From Maribacter vaceletii (GTDB lineage Bacteria > Bacteroidota > Bacteroidia > Flavobacteriales > Flavobacteriaceae), in the NCBI RefSeq assembly GCF_003634105.1, contig NZ_RBIQ01000008.1, positions 434,001 to 498,000 on the forward strand: DNA of 64,000 nucleotides, in the 5' to 3' direction. Shown piece after piece: positions 17,050 through 26,339 of the stretch (positions are counted from its first letter, which is position 1; the number at the start of each line of letters is the position of its first letter). The notes under the pieces were generated by a model that had not been told where the DNA came from, made no database searches, and saw only the letters and a list, made by a program, of their open reading frames with translations. Made by a program: the position numbers and the translations under genes.

Positions 17050-19457
17050 TTTGGACTAAATATAAGCAATGATTTTGAGGTCTCTTGTATCTCTTTTTTA
17101 TTCAACATCATTTTTCGGAACTCTCCCCTCACAAACATCTCTGCTTGGTCTTGATAATGAGGACTAAAGGGGTTTCCTGACTGTCCTGTTGGCAATATAC
17201 TCATGCTATTCTCTACATCGGAGAAATCTACAATTCGTCTAGTAGACGGTCCTGAAGTTACTTTATACTTACCGGTATTGTTATACAAAAAACCCATATT
17301 ATTTATAACTTCTCTTGTTCCTGGCACAGGAAAAGGCCCAACATTAAAAAAAGAACGCAAAGCTTTTACTTTTCCTATTGGATGTTCATGTTCTAAAGTG
17401 TGTACTTTATTCCATGTCCATTTTTTATAATCTTTTCCAAAATCTTTCTCTAAAGAATTCCAAGCAGCTACAAAAGCTGAATTTATTATATCCTGTTTGG
17501 TTTCTTTTCTATTGGTTGTAGTTATATTGTCCCACCAAACAGATTCTGACTTAGCAGCCATAGGTGCAATTATTCTTTTTAATAGATGTGTTCCTAAAAA
17601 CTCTGAGAATAATTCTTCTTCCAATTCATCTGAGAAAGTGCCTTTAATAAAATAATAAATCCAGCGGTGATAAATGGTTGCGGTATAACTGTCTATCGGA
17701 TAATCTCCCTTCCATTCTTTTAACAAATCTAAAACCTCTATCTGACTATCATTCAGCAACTTAACATCAACAACCTTACCTAATTCTGTAACTACCAAAG
17801 GGTTAACTGCAGAGGTAACATCTAGCATCATTGTACCAACTTGTTCTTTATCCCAATCGTTTTTAGGCTCTAGTAATTGTGTAATACGTTTGGCTCTGTT
17901 TTCTGGCAAATAATATCCTGGATATAATTTACCTTCTACAGAGTCTGGCTGATTATTTGCTGAATATACATAATTCCAAGGCGGGTTTATTGCCTTTGGA
18001 TTTTTGCTAAAATCTAGGTATTCTAAGCGCTCCTCTTTCCCTTTGGTACCATCTAAAACCATTTTAGAATTTATACCATCTGGGAGTGTATGTATTTTTG
18101 CAGATGCAAACCAAGCAACGTTTCCTTCTACATCTCCATACATTACATTTAATCCAGGAGCATGAATACCCGGAAGTGCTTGTTTAAATTCTTTAAAATT
18201 ATTTGCTGTAGATATTTTATAAAAAGCATCTAAAACTTTGTTTTCACACAAGGTATATGTCCAAGACATACTAATAGGTTTTTCCCCTCGCACTTGCTTT
18301 GCTATCCCATTTAATATAGGGCCATGCTTGGTTTTCTTATACGTAAAACGTATATCTTTTTCTCCTTTTATTTTAATGGTTTTTGACACATAAGAATAGG
18401 ATTCCCAACCAGTTGCAGTTTTATATTTTGTACTATCTGTTGGATTTGTTTTTTCGTAATAAAAATCTACATCATCATTTTCGAACATTGTTAAACCATA
18501 AGCCAAATTTCTATTATGCCCTAAGAGAGGAAAAGGAATACCTCCTAAATGATATCCATATTTTTCATAATCAGGAGTCTTTAAATGAGCTTCATACCAA
18601 ACCGAGGGCTGAGAAAACCCTATATGCGGGTCGTTTGCAAAAAGTACGGCTCCTTTTTTTGTTTTCTTTGGAGAAAGAACCCAACTATTACTACCTTCAA
18701 ACAATGGCAAACTTAATTTCTCCAATGCTTTATTAACCGTTGTAGCTACTGTATTTTTTAGTTTTCTTTTAATCTGCAATGTATCCGAGATTGGAGGCTT
18801 ATAATTTTTTAACCAAACCGTATTAGTGTCTACATTTATTTCTAAATCCGATAAATAGGTTTCTCCTAATTTCTCTTTAATATTGGTTAATAACGGGTCT
18901 GTTTTATGAGCCATGGCAAAACTAAACGCCATGTAGCCCATTGTGTTATACATGTCCGAAATTTTAAAATCTTTTTTTTCTATTCCTGTAAGATAAAATT
19001 CTACAGGGGTTGGTCCTTCTTTAATAAACTTATTTACACCTTCTATATATGCATTTGATAATTTTACAACCGTACTTTTTGGGTCTAAATTTGCAACCGT
19101 TTTCTTTGTTGCTTCTTCTATATCTAGAGATAGAAAAAATTTATCTGTAGCTATTAAATCTTCTCCAAAAACTTCGGATAACTTACCCGCTGCAATTCTT
19201 CGCATTAGTTCCATTTGCCAGAGCCTATCCTGCGCATGTACATACCCTAAAGCTTTATAAACATCTTCTTGAGTTTCTCCATAAATATGTGGTATTCCGT
19301 AAGTGTCATAATATATAGAAACCTCTTTTTCTAAAGAATTAAATTCTATGTTACCCTCGTAATTTGGCTTAAGAAGCCCTGTAACTATAAAAAATAATAA
19401 AATTAAAATACCTAATAGCATTACTAGAAAAACAGCTATCTTTTTTAACCTTATCAT
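17046..19457 (-). CDS. Penicillin acylase-family N-terminal nucleophile hydrolase
   Basis: About 803 aa from the ATG at 19457 (MIRLKKIAVFLVMLLG), which puts the membrane anchor/signal helix at the N-terminus; an upstream ATG at 19511 would add 18 aa before it. DTYGIPHIYGETQEDVYKALGYVHAQDR is the alpha-chain hallmark. The cleavage and catalytic serine is in EGSNSWVLSP, followed by LFANDPH. Members are periplasmic amidases of acyl-homoserine lactones, cyclic lipopeptides or beta-lactams; which of these applies cannot be read from sequence. A terminator lies just upstream, so it is probably transcribed alone. Confidence 0.9.
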   Translation of the reverse strand: MIRLKKIAVFLVMLLGILILLFFIVTGLLKPNYEGNIEFNSLEKEVSIYYDTYGIPHIYGETQEDVYKALGYVHAQDRLWQMELMRRIAAGKLSEVFGEDLIATDKFFLSLDIEEATKKTVANLDPKSTVVKLSNAYIEGVNKFIKEGPTPVEFYLTGIEKKDFKISDMYNTMGYMAFSFAMAHKTDPLLTNIKEKLGETYLSDLEINVDTNTVWLKNYKPPISDTLQIKRKLKNTVATTVNKALEKLSLPLFEGSNSWVLSPKKTKKGAVLFANDPHIGFSQPSVWYEAHLKTPDYEKYGYHLGGIPFPLLGHNRNLAYGLTMFENDDVDFYYEKTNPTDSTKYKTATGWESYSYVSKTIKIKGEKDIRFTYKKTKHGPILNGIAKQVRGEKPISMSWTYTLCENKVLDAFYKISTANNFKEFKQALPGIHAPGLNVMYGDVEGNVAWFASAKIHTLPDGINSKMVLDGTKGKEERLEYLDFSKNPKAINPPWNYVYSANNQPDSVEGKLYPGYYLPENRAKRITQLLEPKNDWDKEQVGTMMLDVTSAVNPLVVTELGKVVDVKLLNDSQIEVLDLLKEWKGDYPIDSYTATIYHRWIYYFIKGTFSDELEEELFSEFLGTHLLKRIIAPMAAKSESVWWDNITTTNRKETKQDIINSAFVAAWNSLEKDFGKDYKKWTWNKVHTLEHEHPIGKVKALRSFFNVGPFPVPGTREVINNMGFLYNNTGKYKVTSGPSTRRIVDFSDVENSMSILPTGQSGNPFSPHYQDQAEMFVRGEFRKMMLNKKEIQETSKSLLIFSPN

Positions 19458-19504
19458 AATTTTATTTATAGGTGAGGTTCTAAGATAAAAAATTTTAACT
19501 AAAA

Positions 19505-19526
19505 AAAGCACCTAAAAAGGTGCTTT
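19505..19526 (-). terminator. Rho-independent terminator
   Basis: Stem aaagcacc / ggtgcttt with a six-base-or-smaller A/T loop. On the minus strand it is followed by a T-run (19507 downward). It separates the dsbD-side transcript, including the small frame at 19604-19702, from the acylase gene. Confidence 0.75.
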
Positions 19527-19603
19527 ACATTTTATAAAAAGGGGGAACTATATTTTATTGATATTATTACTTTACTATTAACAATTTTAATTTAAAATTT
19601 TAA

Positions 19604-19702
19604 CTAAAAAAGAGATATTAAATACCTTACAAACAATACGCTATACGAAACCAATCCAAAAAGTAACAATACCAATACAGCTGCTTTTTTTAATTTAACC
19701 AT
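19604..19702 (-). CDS. Possible 32-aa single-helix membrane peptide
   Basis: An ATG at 19702 opens a 32-codon frame ending in TAG at 19604. The peptide begins MVKLKKAAVLVLLLFG and is nearly all hydrophobic after its basic start, so it would span the membrane once. A rho-independent terminator follows 78 bases later and the next gene upstream (dsbD) ends 94 bases away, so the frame fills an otherwise empty transcript end. It resembles the anchor helix of the downstream acylase (MIRLKKIAVFLVMLLG). No homologue is known to me; it could be chance or a partial duplication. Confidence 0.35.
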   Translation of the reverse strand: MVKLKKAAVLVLLLFGLVSYSVLFVRYLISLF

Positions 19703-19796
19703 TAGAATATTATTTTAATATTAAACCAAATATCCTCTTAAAAAGAAAAGGACTTTACATTAAAACGTAATATTATTCCTACATATTGTGTTTGAC

Positions 19797-21752
19797 CTAT
19801 AAATTTTGTAATCCTACTTTTAACCACTCTTCATACGTAGTAGCATCTGTAGTTTGTATAGCAGTATTTAGTACTTTTAAATCTGGTGATAGCAATATAT
19901 AATAAGGCTGAGATGCTACATTGAAGTTTATATCCTGAAAAGTACCCCATTTCTCCCCTATGGTTTCTATCGTCTTTACACGACCAGAATCGTATTTAAA
20001 TTTAAATTGAGCTTCTTTAGATAGTTCTTTTCTGTCATCTACATATAAAGAGATTAAAACATAATTCTCATTAAGTAATTTAAATACTCCTGGCTCACTC
20101 CAGACATTTTCTTCCATTTTTCTACAATTAACACATGCCCAACCTGTAAAGTCTAACAAAATAGGTTTATTTACTTTTTTAGCATGTGCAAGACCTTCTT
20201 CAAAATCCTTAAAACAATTTACACCTAAAGGACAATCATTCTCTTGTTCAAAAACACTATAAAACTCCGGGGGCGGAAAACCACTTAACAATTTTAAATT
20301 AGTAATCTTAACTGTCCCTAATACTAAATACACTAAAAAGGCAACACTTACTATTCCTGTAACTTTTCTTCCTATTGATAATTTTTGTTTAGGACCATCA
20401 TGAGGGAATTTAAACACCCCAAACAAGTATAAAGTTAAGAGCAGCGAAAGAACAATCCATAATCCTAGAAAAATTTCGCGTTTTAAAAATCCCCAATTAC
20501 CAACCAAATCGGCATTAGATAAGAACTTAAGCGCTAAGCCAAGTTCTAAAAACCCAAGAACCACCTTAACAGTTGTCATCCATCCTCCAGATTTTGGCAA
20601 GGAATTTAACCACGCAGGGAACATTGCAAATAACATAAAGGGCAAAGCTAACGCCACGCCAAAACCTGTCATTCCTGCGGTTAAGTTTGTTGCTACATCA
20701 CCATCTGCTAATGCAGTACTTCCTAAAAGTCCTCCTAATATAGGTCCAGTACAAGAGAAAGATACTATAGCCAAGGTTACAGCCATAAAAAAGACACCTA
20801 AAAACCCTCCCGTTTTTGTAGATGCAGAATCCATTTTATTTGCCCAAGAACTTGGTAAGGTTAACTCATAATACCCAAAGAATGAAAATGCAAAAAAAAC
20901 AAATACAATAAAAAAGGCAAGATTTAACCAAACATTAGTAGCTATTGTATTCAATATTTGCGAGTCTACAGAATCGAACAAATGAAAGGGTAAGCTTAAC
21001 AAAAAGTAGATTATTATTATAAAGAAACCATATAGTAATGCGCTGGCTATTCCCTTAGATTTATTTTTAGAATGTTTTGTAAAAAATGAAACTGTTAATG
21101 GAATCATAGGAAAAACACAAGGTGTTAATAAAGCTATTAATCCTCCTAAAAATCCTAAACCAAAAATCATCCAAAGGCTAGAACTAGCTATACTAACAAC
21201 ATTGTCCGCTAAAATTTCTTTATTCTTTAAATCTAGTTTTAATGCCGAAGACATTGCTAAGCTTCGTGCATCAACTGTTTCTTCTATTTCTACAATAGGT
21301 TCTCCTTTTAAAGAAAAAGTAAAAACCTCATCTTTATTCATACAAACCTCTTTACATATTTGAAAAAAGAGTCCTACTTTTATTTGAGATATAGAAGGGT
21401 CTAAAAGTTTTATTTTTTGAGTAAATACCGCTTGTTCTTTAAAAAAGGTTTCTTCCACTTCAAAAACATCACTAAATTCTGTATACGTTTTATTCTCTAC
21501 AGTTTTCCCTAGTAATTCAAAGTCCTTCCCTGCATTTACAAAAGTTACTTCTGTTTTTAATGGGCCGCCATCTGGGGTATATTGTGAATATATATGCCAT
21601 TCATTTGCTAAGGTTCCTGTTAGCACCAACTCATAATCTGTATCACTTATTTTATGTACCTCTTGTTTCCAAATTACAGGATTTTCATCGTCCTGAGCTA
21701 ATCCAAAAAAGCTGATTATAAACGATAAAAATAGGAGTATTAAATATCTCAT
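19797..21752 (-). CDS. dsbD: Thiol:disulfide interchange protein DsbD
   Basis: 651 aa with three parts. Residues 1-150 hold a signal peptide and the DsbD alpha domain, including the FQICKEVCMNKDEVF cysteine pair. Residues about 185-470 form eight or so membrane helices with the redox motifs LLTPCVFPMIPL and SFSCTGPILGG. The C-terminal thioredoxin domain carries WACVNCRK near residue 540. It passes electrons from cytoplasmic thioredoxin to periplasmic thiol proteins. Its start overlaps the tilS stop by 4 bases (ATGA), so the two are translationally coupled. Confidence 0.94.
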   Translation of the reverse strand: MRYLILLFLSFIISFFGLAQDDENPVIWKQEVHKISDTDYELVLTGTLANEWHIYSQYTPDGGPLKTEVTFVNAGKDFELLGKTVENKTYTEFSDVFEVEETFFKEQAVFTQKIKLLDPSISQIKVGLFFQICKEVCMNKDEVFTFSLKGEPIVEIEETVDARSLAMSSALKLDLKNKEILADNVVSIASSSLWMIFGLGFLGGLIALLTPCVFPMIPLTVSFFTKHSKNKSKGIASALLYGFFIIIIYFLLSLPFHLFDSVDSQILNTIATNVWLNLAFFIVFVFFAFSFFGYYELTLPSSWANKMDSASTKTGGFLGVFFMAVTLAIVSFSCTGPILGGLLGSTALADGDVATNLTAGMTGFGVALALPFMLFAMFPAWLNSLPKSGGWMTTVKVVLGFLELGLALKFLSNADLVGNWGFLKREIFLGLWIVLSLLLTLYLFGVFKFPHDGPKQKLSIGRKVTGIVSVAFLVYLVLGTVKITNLKLLSGFPPPEFYSVFEQENDCPLGVNCFKDFEEGLAHAKKVNKPILLDFTGWACVNCRKMEENVWSEPGVFKLLNENYVLISLYVDDRKELSKEAQFKFKYDSGRVKTIETIGEKWGTFQDINFNVASQPYYILLSPDLKVLNTAIQTTDATTYEEWLKVGLQNL

Positions 21753-23056
21753 TCTTTTACTTCAAATTTTAAAATATGTTTTGTTTTATTAGTTACTCTA
21801 AAACGATTATCTGCTCGTTTTCCGATAACCCAAACAATTTGATTTTCACTACAAAGTAACCATTGCTTTTCTTTAGATAAGACATCAATCTTCTCATCCT
21901 TAAAAAATTTAGCCAATTTTTTTTTGCCATGCATTCCAAACGGATAAAAGTAGTCGCCATTTTTCCATTTCCTTATCGTTAAAGGATATTTTAACGTTTC
22001 TTTATCTATATATAGCGTATTTAAAGAACATTCTGCTACTTCTTCTACATTAGTAATAGTAATAGGTATGGGGTTATCTACAAATATATCTTCCTTTAAA
22101 ACAGTAAAAACCTCATCTTTATTTTCTTTTAGAATCTCTAACAGCAAATAATCCCTATCCTTGACCAACCTATAGGTCTTAGAACGTATTTCTTTTCCAG
22201 ACATAGCATCTAGCAAATCTGCTACATTTTGCCATTCTGTAAAACCATAAAATTTAAAAAGTCCGTGTATATACCCCTTTAAAGGGTTTAAAGCTTTAAG
22301 GCTTTCTATTGCTATTTTATAATGAGAGCCATTTAGCTGAAATAAATCTTTCTTAATTGTATTTAATGCATTATCTGCTATTGTAGCTGTTTGCTCTAAA
22401 TACTGCTGGCTATTTAAAAAATTATCTAAAAAAGAAGGATGTAATTCTTTTAATAGTGGCACTATTTGATGCCTTATTTTATTTCTTAAATACTTGGTAT
22501 CTGTATTACTCTGGTCCTCCCGCCATTCTATTGTATTTACATGTGCAAAATCAATAATTTGTTCTTGAGAAAATTTAAGTAATGGTCGTTTTATAACATC
22601 TGTATTATAAGGCATACCCTTTAACCCATCAATTCCCGTGCCTCTAGAAAGGTTTATAATAAATGTTTCTAAATCATCATCTGCATGGTGCGCCGTAACC
22701 AAATATTTAAGATTATTTTTTTCTTGTAAAGTAGAAAACCATGTGTATCTAAGTTCGCGAGCAGCCACTTGAACGGAAACCTTATTTAAATTAACATAAT
22801 CAACTGTTTTAAAACTAGTTACGTTAATTTTTTTATTAATTTTTTTTGCTAATTCCTTAACAAATACTTCATCGGCATCACTCTCTTTTCCTCGTAACTG
22901 AAAATTACAATGTGCTAACTCAAAATCTAGATTAGCATTGTTACATAGATGAGCTAAAACAACACTATCAATTCCTCCGCTGCATGCTAAAAGAAATTTA
23001 GAGGGTTTTAATTCTGGAAACGATTTTTCTATATGTGTATTAAAATATTCTTGCAC
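21749..23056 (-). CDS. tilS: tRNA(Ile)-lysidine synthetase
   Basis: 435 aa. The PP-loop ACSGGIDSVVLAH at residues 25-37 binds ATP; TAHHADDDLETFIINLSRGTGIDGLKGM and RPLLKFSQEQI are the TilS family segments. Residues about 350-425 form the C-terminal tRNA-binding domain (LTIRKWKNGDYFYPFGMHGKKKLAKFF). The enzyme puts lysine on C34 of the CAU-anticodon isoleucine tRNA and is essential. It shares ATGA with dsbD downstream and follows pabB after 38 bases. Confidence 0.96.
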   Translation of the reverse strand: MQEYFNTHIEKSFPELKPSKFLLACSGGIDSVVLAHLCNNANLDFELAHCNFQLRGKESDADEVFVKELAKKINKKINVTSFKTVDYVNLNKVSVQVAARELRYTWFSTLQEKNNLKYLVTAHHADDDLETFIINLSRGTGIDGLKGMPYNTDVIKRPLLKFSQEQIIDFAHVNTIEWREDQSNTDTKYLRNKIRHQIVPLLKELHPSFLDNFLNSQQYLEQTATIADNALNTIKKDLFQLNGSHYKIAIESLKALNPLKGYIHGLFKFYGFTEWQNVADLLDAMSGKEIRSKTYRLVKDRDYLLLEILKENKDEVFTVLKEDIFVDNPIPITITNVEEVAECSLNTLYIDKETLKYPLTIRKWKNGDYFYPFGMHGKKKLAKFFKDEKIDVLSKEKQWLLCSENQIVWVIGKRADNRFRVTNKTKHILKFEVKE

Positions 23057-23094
23057 AACGCAAAGGTACTAAAGTCTTTTTGCTAACCAATGTA

Positions 23095-24393
23095 TTAAGA
23101 ACTTTCTAATACCTGTCGCATTGCTTTAGCTTTTATAAGACATTCCTCATATTCTTTTTCTGGGATAGCTTTAGCTGTAATTGCCCCACCAACAGCATAG
23201 GAAACATACTTTTCCGTGGCATTATAAAGAATACTTCTAATAATTACATTAAAATCAAAATCTTGTTCTGGTGTAATATACCCTACCGCCCCACTATACA
23301 TACCTCGTTTAAAAGACTCTAATTCTTCTATTATTTCCATAGCAGAGACCTTAGGCGCCCCTGTCATACTTCCCATTGGAAAAGTTTCTTGTATCACCTC
23401 TACTATATTTTTTTTTTTAGGAATCTCTGCCGTAATAGTAGAAATCATTTGGTGTACTTGCTCATAAGAATAGACCTTACAAAGCTCTTCTACCTTCACA
23501 GAGCCCTTGGTTGCGCTTTTAGACAAATCATTACGCACCAGGTCTACAATCATTATATTCTCTGCCCTTTCTTTTTCATCTAAAGATAAATTACTCTTTA
23601 ATTCATAATCTTCTTTTTTATCTTTAGAACGCTTAGCTGTTCCCTTAATAGGCTGGGAAATAAGTTTACTTCCTTCTTTCTTTATATAACGCTCTGGAGA
23701 CGCAGATAAAACATATTTATCCATAACCTTAAGAAAGGTTGCAAATGGTGCTTTAGATATTGTATTAAGCTTATTATATACTTTTAGAGGGTTTATTTCT
23801 GTGTCTTCAGCATAAAACTCTTGACAAAAATTAGCTTCATAAATATCTCCTCGCTGAATATATTGAAGCATTTTATTTACTTTTCTAAAATACTCATCCT
23901 TAAAAATTCGCATTTTTATTTTAATATCCAGCGAAATTTCCTTTTTATCTTTTTCTAATTCTAAAGATGAAATAGTTTTAAAATCTTCCTCTATTTCATC
24001 ATCTACCATATTCAGATAAATAAACTCCGCAGTACCCCCTATTATTCGTATAATTTTTTTTGGTTGATAAAAGTAAAGTTCTGGAAAAAGTAATCTATCA
24101 CAATTACCTGAATATAAGTGCTCTACATCATTCTTTAAGTCGTATGAAAAATAACCAAATAACCAATCTTTAGTAGTAGCTTGGTATTCTTTAAAATCCT
24201 TAAATGCATTAGTAGCATCCGTCACAAAGGCTGTTAAACCATCTACTGCTAGGAGCGCATCAAAAGAGTTATAATTAGACTTATGCTTGTTACTATCTAA
24301 CCAAGTAACCTCATCAAACTGTTGCGCCCATTGTAAAGCAGCCTTTTTAAATTGGTTTATATTAGAGATAGCATACGCTACTGTTTTTCTCAA
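23095..24393 (-). CDS. pabB: Aminodeoxychorismate synthase component I
   Basis: 432 aa, chorismate-binding family. The motif QPIKGTAKRS carries the lysine that marks PabB; anthranilate synthases have PIAGT here. Further signatures are IYEANFCQEFYAED, MIVDLVRNDLSK and FPMGSMTGAPKVSAMEIIEELE, which contain the chorismate-binding acidic and glycine residues. It makes aminodeoxychorismate for folate, with ammonia supplied by a PabA partner that is not in this window. A copy of the dispersed palindromic repeat begins 12 bases upstream of its start. Confidence 0.9.
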   Translation of the reverse strand: MRKTVAYAISNINQFKKAALQWAQQFDEVTWLDSNKHKSNYNSFDALLAVDGLTAFVTDATNAFKDFKEYQATTKDWLFGYFSYDLKNDVEHLYSGNCDRLLFPELYFYQPKKIIRIIGGTAEFIYLNMVDDEIEEDFKTISSLELEKDKKEISLDIKIKMRIFKDEYFRKVNKMLQYIQRGDIYEANFCQEFYAEDTEINPLKVYNKLNTISKAPFATFLKVMDKYVLSASPERYIKKEGSKLISQPIKGTAKRSKDKKEDYELKSNLSLDEKERAENIMIVDLVRNDLSKSATKGSVKVEELCKVYSYEQVHQMISTITAEIPKKKNIVEVIQETFPMGSMTGAPKVSAMEIIEELESFKRGMYSGAVGYITPEQDFDFNVIIRSILYNATEKYVSYAVGGAITAKAIPEKEYEECLIKAKAMRQVLESS

Positions 24394-24404
24394 ATTTTAA
24401 GATA

Positions 24405-24441
24405 TTTTCTCGGTTATCGAGATTTAAATACTCCGACCTTG
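24405..24441. repeat. Partial copy of the CTCGATAATCGAG-type repeat
   Basis: The stretch from tttctcggttatcgagattt to ctccgaccttg aligns with the first 37 bases of the longer copies at 27365 and 27502, in the same orientation and again just upstream of a minus-strand start (pabB). The palindrome ctcggttatcgag has one mismatch to the others. It appears to be an eroded copy. Confidence 0.6.
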
Positions 24442-24487
24442 TTGTAATTAATATTCAATTACTTTTTTAATAAATAACGCGCTTACA

Positions 24488-25024
24488 TTATGTCAACTTA
24501 CTTAAAAATAAATGTAAGGCGTCTTGATGTTCTTTAGCAAGCTCTGTATTCGTTATTCCCTTTTTAGTATCAAAATTTACATAAAATTCTGGCAAAGAAA
24601 AAGTAACTACCACTTCTGCCCCCATTCTTGGAAGTGAATTCTCTATTATACTTAATGCTCCAATAGCACCTCTTTTTCCTGGTGATGTAGCCATTAAAAA
24701 TACCTTTTTACCATCAAAACAGTTACGTTCTAATCTAGAGAGCCAATCCAACACGTTCTTAAAATAAGCTGAAGGATTACCATTATGCTCATTCACAGAA
24801 ATTATTATACCGTCTGCCTTTTGTATATCTTCTTTAACCTCAACCAAAGAATTAGAAAAACCATTTTCTTTTTCATAATCCTCACTATACATGGGAAAAG
24901 GGAAATTTGCAAGATTCAATAATTGAATAGAATGTTCTTTTGCCAAAGAAACCGTATGCTTTACTAATTTATAATTAATTGATTCTGAAGAATTACTGCC
25001 CGCAAATGCCAATATAGTTGCCAT
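24488..25024 (-). CDS. NADPH-dependent FMN reductase family protein
   Basis: 178 aa, flavodoxin-like fold. ATILAFAGSNSSESINYKL at the start is the FMN phosphate-binding loop, and ISVNEHNGNPSAYFKNVLDWLSR is the second family motif; ATSPGKRGAIGAL follows. It is a soluble quinone/FMN/azo-type reductase with an unknown physiological acceptor. It is separated from pabB by 94 bases and diverges from the acyltransferase-like gene at 25155. Confidence 0.88.
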   Translation of the reverse strand: MATILAFAGSNSSESINYKLVKHTVSLAKEHSIQLLNLANFPFPMYSEDYEKENGFSNSLVEVKEDIQKADGIIISVNEHNGNPSAYFKNVLDWLSRLERNCFDGKKVFLMATSPGKRGAIGALSIIENSLPRMGAEVVVTFSLPEFYVNFDTKKGITNTELAKEHQDALHLFLSKLT

Positions 25025-25091
25025 AGATATAGATTAAAAAGTTTATTCAACGAAAATAAAGTAAATACGCCTTAATTGCGAGTTTTTTACA

Positions 25092-25099
25092 TAATTTTG
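25092..25099 (+). promoter_or_regulatory. -7 promoter box of the gene at 25155
   Basis: TAATTTTG matches the Bacteroidota TANNTTTG box, 56 bases before the start codon. A TTG occurs at 25076, but only 13 bases upstream, so the -33 element is uncertain. Confidence 0.4.
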
Positions 25100-25154
25100 C
25101 CGCAATAAAATACCTAAACAATTGTTATTCAATATAATAACCTAACAAAGGGTA

Positions 25155-26339
25155 ATGAGTAAAAACAAAAAACGCCTTTATTTTATAGACGCTATGCGAG
25201 CATGGGCCATTCTAATGATGCTACAAGGGCATTTTATAGACGGCTTACTAGACCCTATATTTAGAGATAATTCTAATGTTTTTTATTCTATTTGGAAATA
25301 TTTTAGAGGCATTACTGCTCCTGTATTCTTTACAGTATCTGGTTTCATTTTTACATTTTTATTAATTAAAAGCCCTATACAAGGTTTTAAAAACCCTAGA
25401 GTAAAAAAAGGAATTATTCGTGGTTTACAATTAATTGGCTTTGGTTATTTATTACGTATTAATTTACTAGGCCTTTTACATGGCGAAATATATGAAGCTT
25501 TTTACCTAGTAGATGTGTTACATTGTATTGGACTTTCCCTACTTGGTATTCTAGGTGCTTACTTACTCACTAGTAAACAAAAAAAATATGTATTTCCTTC
25601 TATTTTGGGAGCTATAGGGGGTATTCTCTTTATACTGGAACCTATTTACGCTAATGCAAGTTTTAGTTTTTTACCACAATTTATAGCTAATTATTTTGCT
25701 AAGGATAGCGGTTCTGTTTTTACAATAATCCCATGGTTTGGATATACTGCTCTTGGAGGATTAATTTCAGTTTTATTTAATAGATATAAAGAAAAGCAAA
25801 GTTTTTACCCTATTGCTATTTCAGGAAGTTTTTTACTGGGAATGGTATTAATATTTTTCTCTTCGAATGTATTCATGGGAATTTCCAATGTAACGGGCAT
25901 TAGCCTATTTAAATCTATCTATTATAACAATTATCTTTTTATACGTTTTGGGGACGTTCTAGTTGCTTTTGCTCTATTTATGACAGCAAGAAACCTATTA
26001 AGCAATAAGACCCTTATTACTTTAGGACAAAGTACCCTGTCTATCTATATTATTCATTTTATAATTTTATATGGTAGTTTCACTGGTTTGGGGTTATACC
26101 GCTTTTTTAGCCACTCCATTTCTCCTTCTTTAGTAATCCCAGGTGCAATACTATTTATGTTTACTTGCTCTTACCTTGCGTTGCAATATGAAAAACATAA
26201 AGAAATGGTTACAAAAAGAGTTAGTGTATTTACTGCAAAAAAAATCCGAGCTATAGAACCCGGATTCATAGTATTTACAAAGCTAGTTAAATCTTTTAGC
26301 TTTAAAGTCCTTAGACTTTTAGGTCTTTTAAAGAATTAA
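25155..26339 (+). CDS. HGSNAT-like (DUF1624) multi-pass membrane acyltransferase
   Basis: 394 aa with about ten membrane helices. RLYFIDAMRAWAILMMLQGHFIDG at residues 7-30 and GITAPVFFTVSGFIF at 52-66 are characteristic of the heparan-alpha-glucosaminide N-acetyltransferase catalytic-domain family; the conserved His is H26. Such proteins are thought to move acyl groups across the inner membrane onto extracytoplasmic acceptors; the acceptor here is unknown. It ends with a 4-base convergent overlap with yghZ. Confidence 0.78.
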   Translation: MSKNKKRLYFIDAMRAWAILMMLQGHFIDGLLDPIFRDNSNVFYSIWKYFRGITAPVFFTVSGFIFTFLLIKSPIQGFKNPRVKKGIIRGLQLIGFGYLLRINLLGLLHGEIYEAFYLVDVLHCIGLSLLGILGAYLLTSKQKKYVFPSILGAIGGILFILEPIYANASFSFLPQFIANYFAKDSGSVFTIIPWFGYTALGGLISVLFNRYKEKQSFYPIAISGSFLLGMVLIFFSSNVFMGISNVTGISLFKSIYYNNYLFIRFGDVLVAFALFMTARNLLSNKTLITLGQSTLSIYIIHFIILYGSFTGLGLYRFFSHSISPSLVIPGAILFMFTCSYLALQYEKHKEMVTKRVSVFTAKKIRAIEPGFIVFTKLVKSFSFKVLRLLGLLKN

